In this document: positions 1 through 11,090 of the stretch, in pieces
Layout of the letters: each line of letters starts with the position of its first letter
How positions within the stretch are numbered: the stretch's first letter is position 1
Origin: Mixophyes australis
Taxonomy: Eukaryota > Chordata > Amphibia > Anura > Limnodynastidae
Length of the DNA stretch: 64,000 bases
Reading direction: 5' to 3'
NCBI GenBank assembly: GCA_036250195.1
Contig: JAVHZZ010000002.1
Coordinates: forward strand, 368,716,624 to 368,780,623
Position numbers and translations under genes: made by a program
The notes under the pieces: generated by a model
What the model was told of the DNA's origin: nothing
Seen by the model: only the letters and a program-made list of their open reading frames with translations
The model's database searches: none

Positions 1-39
1 TTCCCTGTCTATAAATGTATTGAAGGGCATTCTGCATTC

Positions 40-1510
40 TGATATGCTGAGGCTGCCAGCCTAGTGCTGGTAGGAGCAAAATCGCAGGAAAAAAAAGTGT
101 GGAGTCCTCCAGATTTACTCCAACCAGCACTAGGCAAGCTAGCCGGGGCTGTTGCAATATAGCAAGAGAATCCGCCGTGTGGGTTCCCCCTGCATAATGA
201 CAAATCAGCCCGAGACTGGCCAGCACAATGCTGAATTCCCTAGGGTGTTGGGGTTCTCAAAAAAGAAGTGCAAGCCCCCACCCAAAGGGATACCCAGCCC
301 TGTGCTGAAAGCACTAGGGCTCTTCCCCCTGGGTGGTGGGTGTGTGGTAATTAAGAGAATAATTGAAGTGTAAACACTATTTTAGCTTCTGAAACTACAG
401 GTCCCAGCAAGCCCAGACTGCCATTAACAGTCACTGACATTGTGGGAAAGCCCCTAGGTTACAAATAGACCTTGAGCCTTTCATATTTTATTATGTGGTG
501 GTTTTTGTGGTCTACAATGGTTTATTTGTTTTTGCTAAGCTGGTTCCAGTGCATTATTTCGGGTTCTTCAAGCTTGAAGAACAGAAGATTTTTATTTTTT
601 TTAACCTGTGGAATATTTTTGGGGGTTATTTTTTATGGACAACTCCGGGACCTTGGATGAGATATTTATTGAACAGCTACAGGACCTGGGGGGTAAATGT
701 ATTATGCTTCAATATTTGCAAATTGCTGATATCTGGCAACTTTGTTAGCAAAATTTAAACCGGCAATGTGTTTAAAGGCACACCTTGTGTTTAGGCAAAA
801 CTTGCCTGTAAGCACATTGCTGTTTTAGATTTTTCTGACAAAGTCAGGGATTTGCAAAATTTGGAGCATAATACATTTACCGCCAGAATATATTCGGTTT
901 TATTATGGACACAAGCCTACTGGATTAAAAGCTTATATGATTGGATCCCTTACAGATGAAGAACACAGATGTTGGTAAGTATATCTGGAGTTTGTGTATT
1001 TTTCATAAAATGATGTGGTATGAACGAGGTGTGTGGTTTATTAAATTTTATTTTGTGGCACTACATGGCTAGGCGGGCCCTGGGTGTCTGAACATGCTGG
1101 TACTTGTGGTTCTGAAAGCACCAGCATGCCATGGCTGCCACAGTTATACTGGTGCTTGTTGGGACGTGTAGTTTCACAAACTAAGGTAGTGTTCTCACAT
1201 CAATTATTCACCATCCAGGGGTGTGGGAAGAGCCCCTTTGCTTTAAGCAAAGGGATGGTTATCCCTAGGGGAAGGAGCACACTTTTTTTTGCAAACCCCA
1301 ACCCCTAGGGAATCTTGCCCCGTGCTGACCAGCCTGGGGCTGGTTTGTCATTATGGCAGGGAAACCCCACGCAACGGGTTTCCCCTGCTATAGTGCCAAC
1401 AGCACCAGCTAGTTTCCCTTTTGCTGGTTGGAATAAAATCGGGGGGGCCCATGCATTCCCCCCACCTGATTTTGCTCCTACCAGCATTATGCTGGCAGCA
1501 TAAGAATTAA
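40..1510. mobile_element. Long-armed foldback (inverted-repeat) element
   Basis: Bases ~40-460 are roughly the reverse complement of ~1075-1505. The outer parts of both arms share phrases such as GCTGGTAGGAGCAAAATC, TCATTATG(C/G)CA and CCCTAGGGGTTGGGG, and the inner parts share a 'gaaactacaggtccca'-type segment. The arms are about 420 bp each, diverged and indel-rich, around a ~600-bp centre. No transposase is present. A third, single-arm relative lies at 34640-34985. This is probably a nonautonomous DNA transposon. The superfamily is unknown because the exact termini and target duplication are not clear. Confidence 0.6.
690..884. mobile_element. Palindromic MITE nested in the foldback element
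   Basis: The left half (GGTAAATGTATTATGC, then TTTGCAAATT, AACTTTGT and GCAATGTG) is mirrored by the right half, which ends GCATAATACATTTACC. The whole ~190 bp folds into one imperfect hairpin. It has no coding capacity. The terminal bases look like GGGGGTAAATG / CATTTACCGCC. I cannot fix the target duplication. Confidence 0.55.
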
Positions 1511-1812
1511 TATCATCTTTCTTAAAAAAAAAAATCTGTCTTTTACAACTGTCTAGTGCTGCCGGGTCCAGCAGCTGTAATACTGCCCGACCGACCGTAG
1601 CACATAGACTAGACCCCTTGCTGGTGCAGAAGGAAGATTAGTGTGAAATTAGCCCTGCATGGGGATGACTACATTAATCTGCCCATTCCCCACCCCGTTC
1701 ACTCCCCTAAAAAATAGGTTATAATAAGCCTTTTTAAACATAAACCAGCTGGTTCTTGCCGATGATTGTGAGGAGGTTACGCTCAATACAGCCAGCTATG
1801 TGCCAAATATAC
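1511..1812. other. Unassigned spacer
   Basis: I see no open frame with recognisable protein similarity and no repeat structure, apart from a short A-run near 1525. Confidence 0.5.
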
Positions 1813-2488
1813 TGTTACGGCTCCCAGGAGTTTCCTATCAGTTTCTGTTGGCCTTCCTAAGGTGCGGAGTTAGCGAATTCCCTGGTCTTCACCAAGAACC
1901 ACTGAAGGCGGGATGGATTTTGCTGCCGGGGGTCCGCAGGTCGTGGCCCTTAAGTTAGCCTACTGACGTGATAGGTGACAGACGTTTGGTAAGAGGTCCG
2001 GCAGAATAAAGCAGAATAGACTCTGTAGAGGTAATGTACCATGCACAGAGGAGCAGGATCTGTTAGCTGAACAGCAGATGCAGAAGAATCCAAGCTGTAT
2101 ACAGTGGAACTCCGGGTCGGATACACTGAGGACACATCACACTCAGGAGAGTTGTTGAGTCGGATACACAGGTGCGCAGGCAGTAGTGTAGTCAATAAGG
2201 ATAGCCGGGTCAGATACACAGGTTCACAGGCAGCAGAGTTCAATAAGGATAGCCAGGTCGGATACATAGGAAAACACCAGAATGCAGCACAGGATACACA
2301 GGGAGAGCCAGATGATAAGTGGTAACTTGTTGCTCTGACAAGGCTGCAATGTCCAGGTGAGCTTTATATAGTCTGCAGATAGTAAATGTCGCCTCCCAGC
2401 CACCATCATGTGACCGGCCAAACCAGGAAGTGTTGCTATACACAGAGGCATGGAAATCATCAGCATGGGAGCAAGTAGGTTTGTGACA
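1813..2488 (-). mobile_element. 3' LTR of a decayed Ty3/gypsy chromovirus (minus strand)
   Basis: Read on the minus strand, the LTR begins TGTCACAAACC at 2488, directly after a purine tract with a short spacer (AAGGGAAGGGG then TAC). It ends ...GGAGCCGTAACA at 1813, giving TG...CA termini and 676 bp. About 60 bp of it (1909-1969) is repeated at 5026-5086 at the other end of the element, which confirms a terminal repeat. Boundaries are inferred from the tract and the termini. Confidence 0.6.
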
Positions 2489-2970
2489 GTACCCCTTCCC
2501 TTAAACAATCTAGGGCATGAAGATCTTTAGCTGGAATCCATGAACGTTTCTTGGGTCCATAATCCTTCCAGTTAACTAGAAATTGAAGAGAGTCATCCAC
2601 CTCACACTCTTGGTCTTGTACAGAGACAGCTGCGGGAGGTTTTTTAGAGGAAGAAAATTTGTTAATAACAAGTGGCTTTAGAAGGGAGACATGAAACACA
2701 TTAGTTATCCTCATGGTGGGAGGTAATCCCAATCTAAATGCCACAGGGTTGATGACCTCCGAGATCTTAAACAGACCAATGAAGCTGGGAGCAAATTTTC
2801 TGGAAGGTACCTGGAGGTGAAGGTTGCGAGTGGATAACCACATTTTATCACCTGGAGAAGGATAAGGGCAGTTCATCTGTTGTTATTAAAAGACTTCTTG
2901 CTTAGACTAGAGGTTTGAAACAGTTTCTGCTTGATTTGGGCCCACCGGTAAGAACAATTCCTCAAAAGAG
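2489..2970 (-). pseudogene. Chromovirus pol 3' part: integrase C-terminus and chromodomain
   Basis: The minus-strand frame at 2876-2460 resembles the intact chromovirus pol at 55.2-58.6 kb. It contains the GDKMWLST module of the integrase C-terminus, FHVSLLKPL, and a chromodomain-like stretch with FLVNWKDYGPKKRSWIPAKDL. In this family the chromodomain targets integration to particular chromatin. The frame is open for about 138 codons, but sequence upstream is degenerate up to the integrase core piece. It is a relic belonging to the same element as 2974-5086. Confidence 0.75.
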
Positions 2971-2973
2971 AAT

Positions 2974-3230
2974 CTACGGCAGAGGAAGTTTAGGGTGGAA
3001 TCCCTGAAGGACAAAGAAGGGAGAGACATTACAATGGTTATTATGGGCGAATTTTGCCCAAGGTAATAGGTCGACCCAGTTATCGTGCTTGGCAGAGATA
3101 TAGCACCAGAGGAATTTCTCCAGCTCTTGATTGATTGTTTCAGTCAGACCGTTAGTCTGGGGATGGGGAGCAGATGACAAATTCAACTTGATCCCACATA
3201 CATTCCCATGGTCAGAGACTATCAGCTTAA
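2974..3230 (-). pseudogene. Chromovirus integrase core fragment
   Basis: The minus-strand translation includes IVSDHG (second catalytic Asp region), then HPQTNGLTETINQELE with the catalytic Glu, then NWVDLLPWAKFAHNN. Compared with the intact copy at 57.6-57.8 kb, about a dozen residues between the Asp block and the HPQ block are missing, so the core is internally deleted and not functional. The match ends near 3230, where unrelated LTR-like sequence begins. Confidence 0.75.
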
Positions 3231-3279
3231 TGGCCTCTCTCCTCCTTTTGGCTACTGCAGTGTTGTTGTCAGCCTGAGT

Positions 3280-3976
3280 ATGACCACCTTAACTCCTCTC
3301 ACCTGCAGCTCTCCTCTGCCTTTGCCGGTTATAGCGTTCACACGCTTCCTTCTCCGTCCTCCTGGTTATGTGATTTGTCTGCCAGTTTCCTGATTGATAC
3401 CCGTTGTGATCTCTGCCTGGATATCGACCTTGTCTGTTTGCGTGTGACCTTGACCTCTGCCTGAATACTGACCTTGCTTGTTTGCTCATGGCCCTAACTT
3501 CTATTTGGATTCGGACTCTGCCTTTTCATCTGACAGATCTCCTCCCATCCGCAGGATCGTGGTGCCAGCTATCCGCTCCATCAGGCTCACCTGTGTCTGC
3601 AGTATTTCACAGTACAGATTTACTGCTCCAGCTTGCTCTGGCATTTTCCCTGACACTGTGCTGCTCTCTAGCTCCAGTTCACTCAGGCCACAGCTGGTAC
3701 TACACCATCCTCTACTCCACACTGCCAGTCTGTAATACTGGTGGAGGTTGGTACTGCATCCTGTTACTACTCAGTGTTCCTGCTATCTCTGTATCTCTGC
3801 TCAGCATCTCACTGTCAAGTCCTCTGTGGTGCCTAACTACCGGAGTTGAGTTATCACTACTCACGAATAAGTCCTGGGGACAACCGAGTACCGACGAACA
3901 TATCCGGTTCTGTGGGAAAGGGGGTTGCTATTGGTGAAGCTCTCGTCAACAACAGGTTCTGATAACTCAACTTATA
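3280..3976 (+). mobile_element. LTR fragment of a second gypsy family inserted in the minus-strand chromovirus
   Basis: This plus-strand stretch shares ordered blocks with the solo LTR at 46863-47565 read on its minus strand: GGTTATAGCG(T/C)TCA, CTTG(C/A)TTGTTTGCTC, AAGTCCTGGGG followed by GAGTACC, then GGGAAAGG and GGTGAAG near the end. The order and spacing argue for homologous LTRs of one family. The 5' part appears to be missing, so this is a truncated LTR. It separates the RT and integrase parts of the host element. Confidence 0.5.
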
Positions 3977-4049
3977 GGGTGATTCGTGACTGTTTGCATT
4001 ATAGTCAATGATGCCGAAGGAGGTCAAGGATGAAGGATACATGTTCTCG

Positions 4050-4612
4050 ATGGAAATGATATCAGGAGAAAATATGAGAATGTCATCCAAATATATAACC
4101 ACGAATTGATGACGAATGTCTCGGAAAATGTCATTAATGAAATTTTGAAAAACAGCGGGAACATTGCATAGCCCAAATAGCATAACTAAATACTCAAAAT
4201 GACCGTCATGACTATTAAAAGCCGTCTTACACTCGTCTCCTGGCTTTATTCGGATTAAATTGTATGCTCCTCTGAAATCCAACTTGGAAAACACGGAAGC
4301 TCCTCTGATTCTGTCAAATAACTCAGAGATTAAAGGTAACAGGTATTTATTCTTTACCGTGATAGCGTTAAGCCCTTGGTAGTCGATACATGGGCGAAAC
4401 AAAAAAGAACCCGGCACCAACCGGTGAAGAAGACTTCCTGATGAAGCCTCGTGCCAAATTATCCTCAATATACACGGACATAGCCTGGGATTCAGGCAGA
4501 GATAACAGGTAGACTCGCCCATGGGGTGGGGTATTGACTGGCAAAAGTTTGATGCTGCAATCCCAAGGCCTGTGTAGTGGTAACTTGGAGGCCTACTGTT
4601 CACAGAAAACAT
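4050..4612 (-). pseudogene. Chromovirus reverse transcriptase fragment
   Basis: Minus-strand translation gives the RT core of a Ty3/gypsy element in order: [17 protein letters not shown], the [13 protein letters not shown] block, [19 protein letters not shown], and the catalytic YLDDILIF near 4080. Only the palm and fingers part remains. The frame leaves RT similarity at ~4055 and runs into LTR-like sequence. It is closely related to, but clearly diverged from, the intact pol at 55.2-58.6 kb. Confidence 0.85.
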
Positions 4613-5025
4613 CAGAAAACATCAGAAAAAGAGCTATACTGAGGGGAGGGATACTGGAAGACACCTTAAGAGTGGAATAGGTTTTCTCCTGGAGTAAAAC
4701 TACTCTTTGAAGGCATTGAGAGTGACAGGTGGGTCCCCAAGATAGTATTTGGGACTTGTGCCAGTCCAGACTTGGAGAGTGAAGCCTAAGCCAGGGGAGA
4801 CTCAGCACCAGCGGATTTATAGCCTCAGTGATTACCAAAAAAGAAATAGTCTCTCTATGTAGAGCCCCAATCTGGAGTGAAAGGTCAGTCATGCATCTCT
4901 TAATAGATCCCCCTATAAACCTACTATCATCGATGGCAGTAATGGCGATGGGATGGTCCAGGGGTAGTGTGGGTAAGGACAACTTCACGACCGTGGTGGC
5001 ACTTATGAAGTTCCCAGCCACTCGG
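4613..5025 (-). pseudogene. Chromovirus aspartic protease region
   Basis: Minus-strand codons from 5021 read AGNFISATTVV (just after the lost DSG active site), ITAIDDSRFIGGSI, LQIGALHRETISFLVI and LSLPWLRLHSPSLDWHKSQI. These align block by block with the protease region of the intact copy (residues ~38-130 of its pol). Sequence before AGNFIS, including the catalytic Asp, is replaced at ~5026 by an LTR scrap, so gag and the protease start are deleted. Confidence 0.75.
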
Positions 5026-5086
5026 GATGGATTTTGCTGCCGGGGGTCCGCAGGTCGCGGCCCTTAGGTTAGCCCACTGACCTGAT
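5026..5086 (-). repeat. 5' LTR scrap of the same decayed chromovirus
   Basis: About 60 bp (GGGATGGATTTTGCTGCCGG onward) is nearly identical to 1909-1969 inside the 3' LTR, in the same orientation. It abuts the protease codons directly, so gag and the rest of the 5' LTR were removed by an internal deletion. Confidence 0.65.
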
Positions 5087-7555
5087 CGGAAGAGCTGGGA
5101 CGATCTTGAGTATGGCAGGGAAGCACAGTCTTCACATTCTAATCATTTTTGCATACATTATATATCATTTTCATAACCCCATTAGCACATGTTCTCTTTA
5201 GACAGTGATTCCTCATTGAAGTTGATGTACTAAAGAGCAGATTTATTAAAGGGTGAAAAGGCCGATTACCAGTAAAAATGGGAGTTTTCATCAGTGATAG
5301 TTTTTTCTTTTCACCTTAAACATCAAAGGTTTATTGCCAGCGATAGCGCTAGTCTGCACATTAGCATTTTCCCTCCTCCAACGTTCCCACCCGCGGGTCA
5401 AGCATAAAGTGCTAAATACGGGTTTGTACCATTGTAATCGTAATACACTTGTAATTATTGGATGTTTGGAGAAAGAGCAACACTGTGTGATATAACGCTG
5501 TAGAGATAAGCTTTAGAGACTGGCCATATCCTAGTTTGTAAGTGGGACAGACAGCTCCATTTCATGTGGTCTTCCCATACTGACTGCAGAGGTCAGGCCT
5601 CAGTGTCATGAATCTCCAGAATTACAGAGCAATATACCTGCCTAGGACAAAGTAAAGGTATTTAACAGTGACATCTCTTCCACGCTTCATAACTCAGACA
5701 CTGGCATTCTCTGATTGCATTATAACGTTATTGGTCTAACCAGACATGATGATAATGGATGGGTTACCTCTCTCTGCCAATCTTGTCTGGCGATATTGCT
5801 GAAACAAGGAAGAAGCTGGAAGATACGAGTCAATGTAAGAACTAACTAAGAAAAGTAGAGACACACACAAAAAGGGAGGGGGGAGAGGAAAACACAAAGA
5901 GGGAGAAGAGACGTGGTGATAGATAAATAAAGACAGACAGGCAGACACACAGTGAGGGAGGAGTGGAAATAGACAGCAGAAAAGCAGGGGCAGGAGCTGT
6001 GCATAACGTAGAGGAGGAGCTGAGGGGTCAGGGGTCACGTCGGTGTGAGGAGTGGTCGCATGCTGCTTCTATACAGAAACAGGCAGCATGCGGCCACATA
6101 TACAGAGAGACAGGGGTAATCGTGATTGTGAACGAGATCCTGCTGGTGTCCCCAGGAAGCTTTGCATCTGGGTATGTTGCACATAGTTGTGTACAGCAAA
6201 GAGGGGGCGGCTGTTGAGCCCCCTCGGCTTTGCACCCCGGGCGGACCACCCTCGTTACGGCCCTGAGTATGTTTGTTTGTTTGTTTTTTGTGCATATCTA
6301 TTTCTGAGTACATTCAGAGTACCAAGGTTTCTCTTAAGAATCCCTTTAAGTAAAACAAAAGTGTAGGACAGTCTAAACCTGACTTCAAATGTTTGTTGCC
6401 AACATTGTGCCTTTTATTTTCCCATCACCGTTACAGTTTCAGTAAAATGTGTATTTATCTGGGTGGTAGGTGCCAGGCACATGACTTCTATTTCCTACTG
6501 CAAACATCAGTTAGGAGCTAAAATCTGGTTTGTCAGGTAAAAAAAGCTGACATCATATGTAAAGATTAATCTCAGACATGCCCGCCCTTGCCCTTTGTGT
6601 TTGGGTGTATACCCATATATCTAAATCAATCTACTTGGTTTATATTAAAAGTCTGCAGATTATTTATTTTATTTTATTTTATTTTAAATGTAGTGAATCA
6701 ATCTGTGACATTAATAACACCTTTGTATTTATTTTTATTCTTTTGCGCTATATACTTGGATATTTACATTGGCATGAAAAAGATCAATCAGACCTAAAGA
6801 CATACCAATGCCCAAATAATGCTTACTATACTAGACAATAACCCAATTGTATGTTTTCTGTAGATATGACAACACGTAAGAATTGATACAGAGGAAAGGA
6901 AGACAGAAATGTAGCGGTCAGTGACATAAGAAACAAGTACAGGTCTTGAGCGTGCACCTTAGGCGCACCCTACCAAGTCGGTTGCCCCTCCTTACTCACT
7001 ATCCCACCCACCTGCCTCTTATCTTGTGTGGAGCAGGGTGGGATGGCTTCTTCTTCTCTTGGAGAAGGAGCAACAGTCAACAACTTCACAGGTAAGAATG
7101 TCAGTAGGCGGCACAAGTGAGGGGGTACTGTAGTGAAAATTAAAACATTATGTTATTCATTTAAGTATTTTAGCTGCCCCCTAAAAAATTGCACTGTGTA
7201 GGATCACCTAGTGGTAATACCTGCCCTGTACACCTACTAACATTTAGAAACATATGGATTTAGTTGCAGATACTATATTAGTGTGTAGACCCACTCACAC
7301 ACATAGTTTGATCACATTAAAGCATATAGATGTAGCACAGTTAGGTATGGGTGCATGTGCTGTGAAACTACAAGCCTCAGTATGCCTGGCCAGTATATAG
7401 CCAGCTGATAGATGGTAGAGAATGCTGGCCCAAAATGATGTGTTTTCGGAGCTCTGCACCCTGCACGCCCACCTTCCCTCTGCAGCTCCCGGATCATACT
7501 TGCCATAAGTTGGCAAGTATGAGTATTGCACTCCACATATAATTATAGACATCAT
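5087..7555. other. Unassigned stretch with unclassified repeat ends
   Basis: I found no coding region with family similarity here. Around 5225-5380 there are short inverted blocks that may be a decayed MITE. At 6200-6268 a segment ending in a 'ggcggaccaccctcgttacggccctga'-type boundary resembles one at 45880-45906 and looks like the end of an interspersed repeat. A TTTG microsatellite follows at ~6269-6288. Confidence 0.4.
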
Positions 7556-7556
7556 T

Positions 7557-8330
7557 GCACCTAAATCAACCATTTATCATATCATCAAGAACTTCAAGGA
7601 GAGAGGTTCAATAGTTGTAGAAAAGGCTTCAGGGCATCCAAGAGCGTCCAGCAAGCACCAGAACTGTCCCCTAAAGTTGATTCAGTTGCGGGATCGGGGC
7701 ACCACCAGTGCAGAGCTTGCTCAGGAATGGCAGCAGGCAGGTGTGAGTGCATCTGCACACACAGTGAGACAAAGATTTTTGGAGGATGGCCTGGTGTCGA
7801 GAGGGCCAGCAAAGAAGCCACTGCTCTCCAGGAAAAACATCAGGGACAGACTGATATTCTGCAAAAGGTACAGGAATTGGACTGCTGAGGACTGGGATAA
7901 AGTCATTTTCTCTGATGAATCCCCTTTCAGCTTGTTTGGGGCATCTGGTAAAGTGCTTATCCGGAGAAGGAAAGGTGAGCGCTACCATCAGTCCTGTGTC
8001 ATGCCAACAGCATCCTGAGACCATTCATGTGTGGGGCTGCTTCTCAGCCAAGGGATTGGGCTCACTCACAATTTTGCCTAAGAACACAGCCATGAATAAA
8101 GAATGGTACCAAAACATCCTCCAAGAGCAACTTCTCCTAACAATCCAAGAACAGTTTGGTGACGAACAATGACTTTTCCAGCATGATGGAGCACCTTGCT
8201 TAAGTGGCTTGGGGATCAAAACATTGAAATTTTGGGTACATGGCCAGGAAACTCCCCAGACCTTAATCCCATTGAGAATGTGTGGTCAATCCTCAAAAGG
8301 TGGGTGGACAAACAAAAACGTGGTTTTGTT
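7557..8330 (+). pseudogene. Tc1-like transposase relic
   Basis: Pieces of a Tc1/mariner-superfamily transposase appear in order but in different frames. An N-terminal helix-turn-helix is at 7570-7660 (TIYHIIKNFKERGS...). The second DNA-binding part is at 7680-7800. The first catalytic Asp lies in VIFSDESPF (~7905), the second in FQHDGAP after an in-frame stop (~8180), and the catalytic Glu in SPDLNPIENVW (~8260). Frameshifts, stops and missing ends make it dead. No terminal inverted repeats are visible at either side. The motif set fits the DD34E Tc1 group. Confidence 0.85.
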
Positions 8331-8506
8331 CACATGTCACCACCTTATCATTTTTCTCCATCGCCTCATCCTTCATCTTCATCGCCACATCCTTCATCAA
8401 GCTACTTAAGGTGTTAAAAACTCCCCACTGTCACCCCCGGCAACCACCAACCACTCCCAACTGTCACTTCTCCTTCAAGAAATATATAGGTCAGTGTATA
8501 ACTCTG

Positions 8507-8522
8507 CCAGCAGGTGGCGCTG
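8507..8522 (+). promoter_or_regulatory. CTCF-like core motif
   Basis: CCAGCAGGTGGCGCTG closely fits the vertebrate CTCF core pattern. It sits in a repeat-like stretch ending in a T-run, so it may be a repeat-borne site. Motif match only; occupancy is unknown. Confidence 0.35.
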
Positions 8523-8559
8523 CAGCTTGGGTTTTTTTTTTTCACACACGCCACTAGGC

Positions 8560-8645
8560 ATTTATATAGTAGATATATACATGTATATATATAGATATAT
8601 ATGTATGTATATCTATCTATCTACCTATCTATCTATCTATATATA
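8560..8645. repeat. (TATC)n/(TA)n microsatellite
   Basis: Interrupted TATC and TA repeats. Confidence 0.9.
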
Positions 8646-9024
8646 GCAGCTGGTACCATATATAATGTGGGATATACTGAGCGCAGGCTTATTTTTCTCT
8701 GGTTTTGTTTCAAAATATTGCCTTTTTGTCATAGCAGCTGTCCATCAAGCCTATTTAAGGCACATTTGGGTGTGGCTCACAAGCCAGCCTTTGCTAGATG
8801 TAAACCCCTATACATGGGAGGTGAGTGCATCTGATTTTAACTGCATTTTAATAGTGTTTAAAGCATATAGGTCAGTGTAGGACCTGCATATAATGAGGTA
8901 CCCTTGACGTAGGATGCAGGCTTAAGTCTTTTGATCAAAATATGAACTAATATCTCATGTTTTCATTTTGCTAGACACACACACATATGCAGTTTAAAGG
9001 ATAAGCGCTGACAACTTTCTTTCT

Positions 9025-9027
<3 letters not shown>

Positions 9028-9064
<37 letters not shown>
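9028..9064. repeat. (TA)n microsatellite
   Basis: Uninterrupted TA repeat of about 18 units. Confidence 0.95.
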
Positions 9065-9067
<3 letters not shown>

Positions 9068-9569
9068 ACAAGATTGGGCTTGCGGCACATTTGGGCTGCA
9101 CTTCACACATATCAGCCAACTAAATCACACCAGTCCAGTGCCTTGTTCAAGTTAGTTTTATTCACCAGCATCAAAAGTAAGCAAAATCCTAGCCTGTCTG
9201 GCTTCTAATTGATACACAAGAAATACCCTTTCTACAGTGAAGGATCTGGTGTCCCACTCACACAAAATAACATCACTTATGGATAATATAATGCATTGTC
9301 TCTCTACAGGTATCTGACCTGTTCCCCAGGTGATGAGAGAGACTGAGGAAACAAACTCACAGCTTTTTATTGGTACCATACTGGTGAAACTCATGATTAC
9401 CTGCAGAGTGTCTGGTAAGTTGGAAGACCTGATGAATGGTGCCCGCCCTTCACTCTCCATTCATAACACCATGGACCCTTATACCGGCTTTTCCTACAGA
9501 TGGAACACTCTGTATACACACATATATACCTGCCATTTACCAATTTCCAAGTGCTTCTCTCACAATATA

Positions 9570-9570
9570 C

Positions 9571-9635
<65 letters not shown>
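9570..9635. repeat. (CTAT)n microsatellite
   Basis: About 16 perfect CTAT units. Confidence 0.95.
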
Positions 9636-10412
9636 CTTTATCCAAACAGAGTGGTACTCAAGGATTTGAATCAAAAAGATATAGGGTCAAATATCTATTT
9701 AATCTATTATTCTGTGGTTTCAAAAATGTCAGGTATATTTTAACTAGAGATGGTCACTGACCCCCGTGTTTTGGTTTTGGATTCGGTTTTGGATCTGGAT
9801 TACCGTCGTGTTTTGGTTTTGGTTTTGGTTTTGCAAAACCGCCATTGCGTGTTTTGGTTTTGGTTTTGGTTTTGTTTGGTTTTGTTTTGCTATTTTGTTG
9901 GAAAATACATGTTTTTGTGCCTAAAATAACCCAATTTAGTGCTCCAACTGTTTTAGAGATAAGTAATCTAATTGTTGAGGTAATAAATCATCCAAAAAAA
10001 CTGTTTAATTCTTCGTTGGTAGGCCTTCATTTATTCTACATACAAAACAGATTGTCTTCCTCTCCATCTATGCATATTGGCAATGCAGCCATCGTCTTTG
10101 AATCTATATTACACCCTACACTTATAGTTAAATATGTAAAGAAATGGAAAAAGACAGTTTGCTTTCTGTCTCTATAGGCCCCCTCCACTTTTTTAAAAAA
10201 ACAAAAAATTCAGCTATTATAGACTGTACAATATTAATTGACATGGAGAAAGCCAGTTTGGTTTCTGTCTCTCTAGGCCCCCCTCCACTTGTATAAAATA
10301 CCAAAAAATCCAGCCGTTATATACTGTACAATATAAATTGAAATGGACAAAGGCAGTTTGGTATCTGTCTGCATCAGATCCTCTCTCCACTAGGAGTAAA
10401 ATAGAAAACTAT

Positions 10413-11072
10413 TCAGCCGTTATATAATCTAGAATATAAATAGAAATTGAGAAAGGCAATTTGGTATCTGTCTGCATCATAATCATCAACATCATCATTA
10501 GCGCCCTCGTCGCATACACAAATCTCCCCCTCATCCTCTTCTAATTCCAAAGTGGCATCCTCAATTTGGGTATCACCGGCTACACTCGGGCTATTAAGGC
10601 ACACATCAGCAGAATGCTCACGATTAGACATCCCACTGTTGGATGGACTCTCCACAGGGATTGTTGTCATTTGTGAATCAGAGCAAATATTCTCCTGTAA
10701 TGCCTCACTGTTATCTTGCAGCTCGGCTTTGACGCGTAACAGTAGTTGTGCACCAATTGTAGGCTGGGTAACTTTTTGGGATCTGCCACTAATAGCCAAA
10801 GGTGAAGGCCTCATTCTCTCTTTGCCACTGCGTGTGTAGAATGGCATGCTTGCAATTTTTTTTTTATCGTCACTTAACTTTTGCTCAGTTACACTTCTTT
10901 TTCGCTTCAATACAGTAAATTTTTTTTGGGTTTTTGTTTTTTGCACTAATTTGAAAACACTCTGTTGTTTGACATCGCCTTGGCCAGATGACGTACTGGG
11001 AACACTAACATCAGGACTGGTGACAGAACCTGGTTGCTCATTCAGATCATATGTGGACTGCTTTGAATCCAT
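10413..11072 (-). CDS. Truncated hAT transposase N-terminal protein (copy A)
   Basis: An open frame of 219 codons starts 19 bp after the 100-bp array. Residues 1 to ~193 match the N-terminus of the full transposase in copy C: a basic stretch (~residues 45-75) and an acidic end (LELEEDEGEICV). At the acidic run the frame passes into 3' repeat sequence and ends with DYDADRYQIAF...YNG, a tail shared with copies B and D. It lacks the BED finger and all catalytic residues, so it cannot be a transposase. Whether it is expressed is unknown. It could be a passenger of the deletion or a small regulatory product. Confidence 0.6.
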   Translation of the reverse strand: MDSKQSTYDLNEQPGSVTSPDVSVPSTSSGQGDVKQQSVFKLVQKTKTQKKFTVLKRKRSVTEQKLSDDKKKIASMPFYTRSGKERMRPSPLAISGRSQKVTQPTIGAQLLLRVKAELQDNSEALQENICSDSQMTTIPVESPSNSGMSNREHSADVCLNSPSVAGDTQIEDATLELEEDEGEICVCDEGANDDVDDYDADRYQIAFLNFYLYSRLYNG

Positions 11073-11090
11073 TCTGAGCGCAAACCACTG

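Noticed and set aside
3478..3937. 85- and 151-codon plus-strand frames
   Set aside because: They fall in an LTR fragment, are rich in Ser/Leu/Pro from pyrimidine-rich sequence, and match no family.
10552..10839. 95-codon frame antisense to the truncated transposase, repeated in copies B and C
   Set aside because: It is a shadow frame on the opposite strand of the transposase N-terminus, repeated only because the element is.
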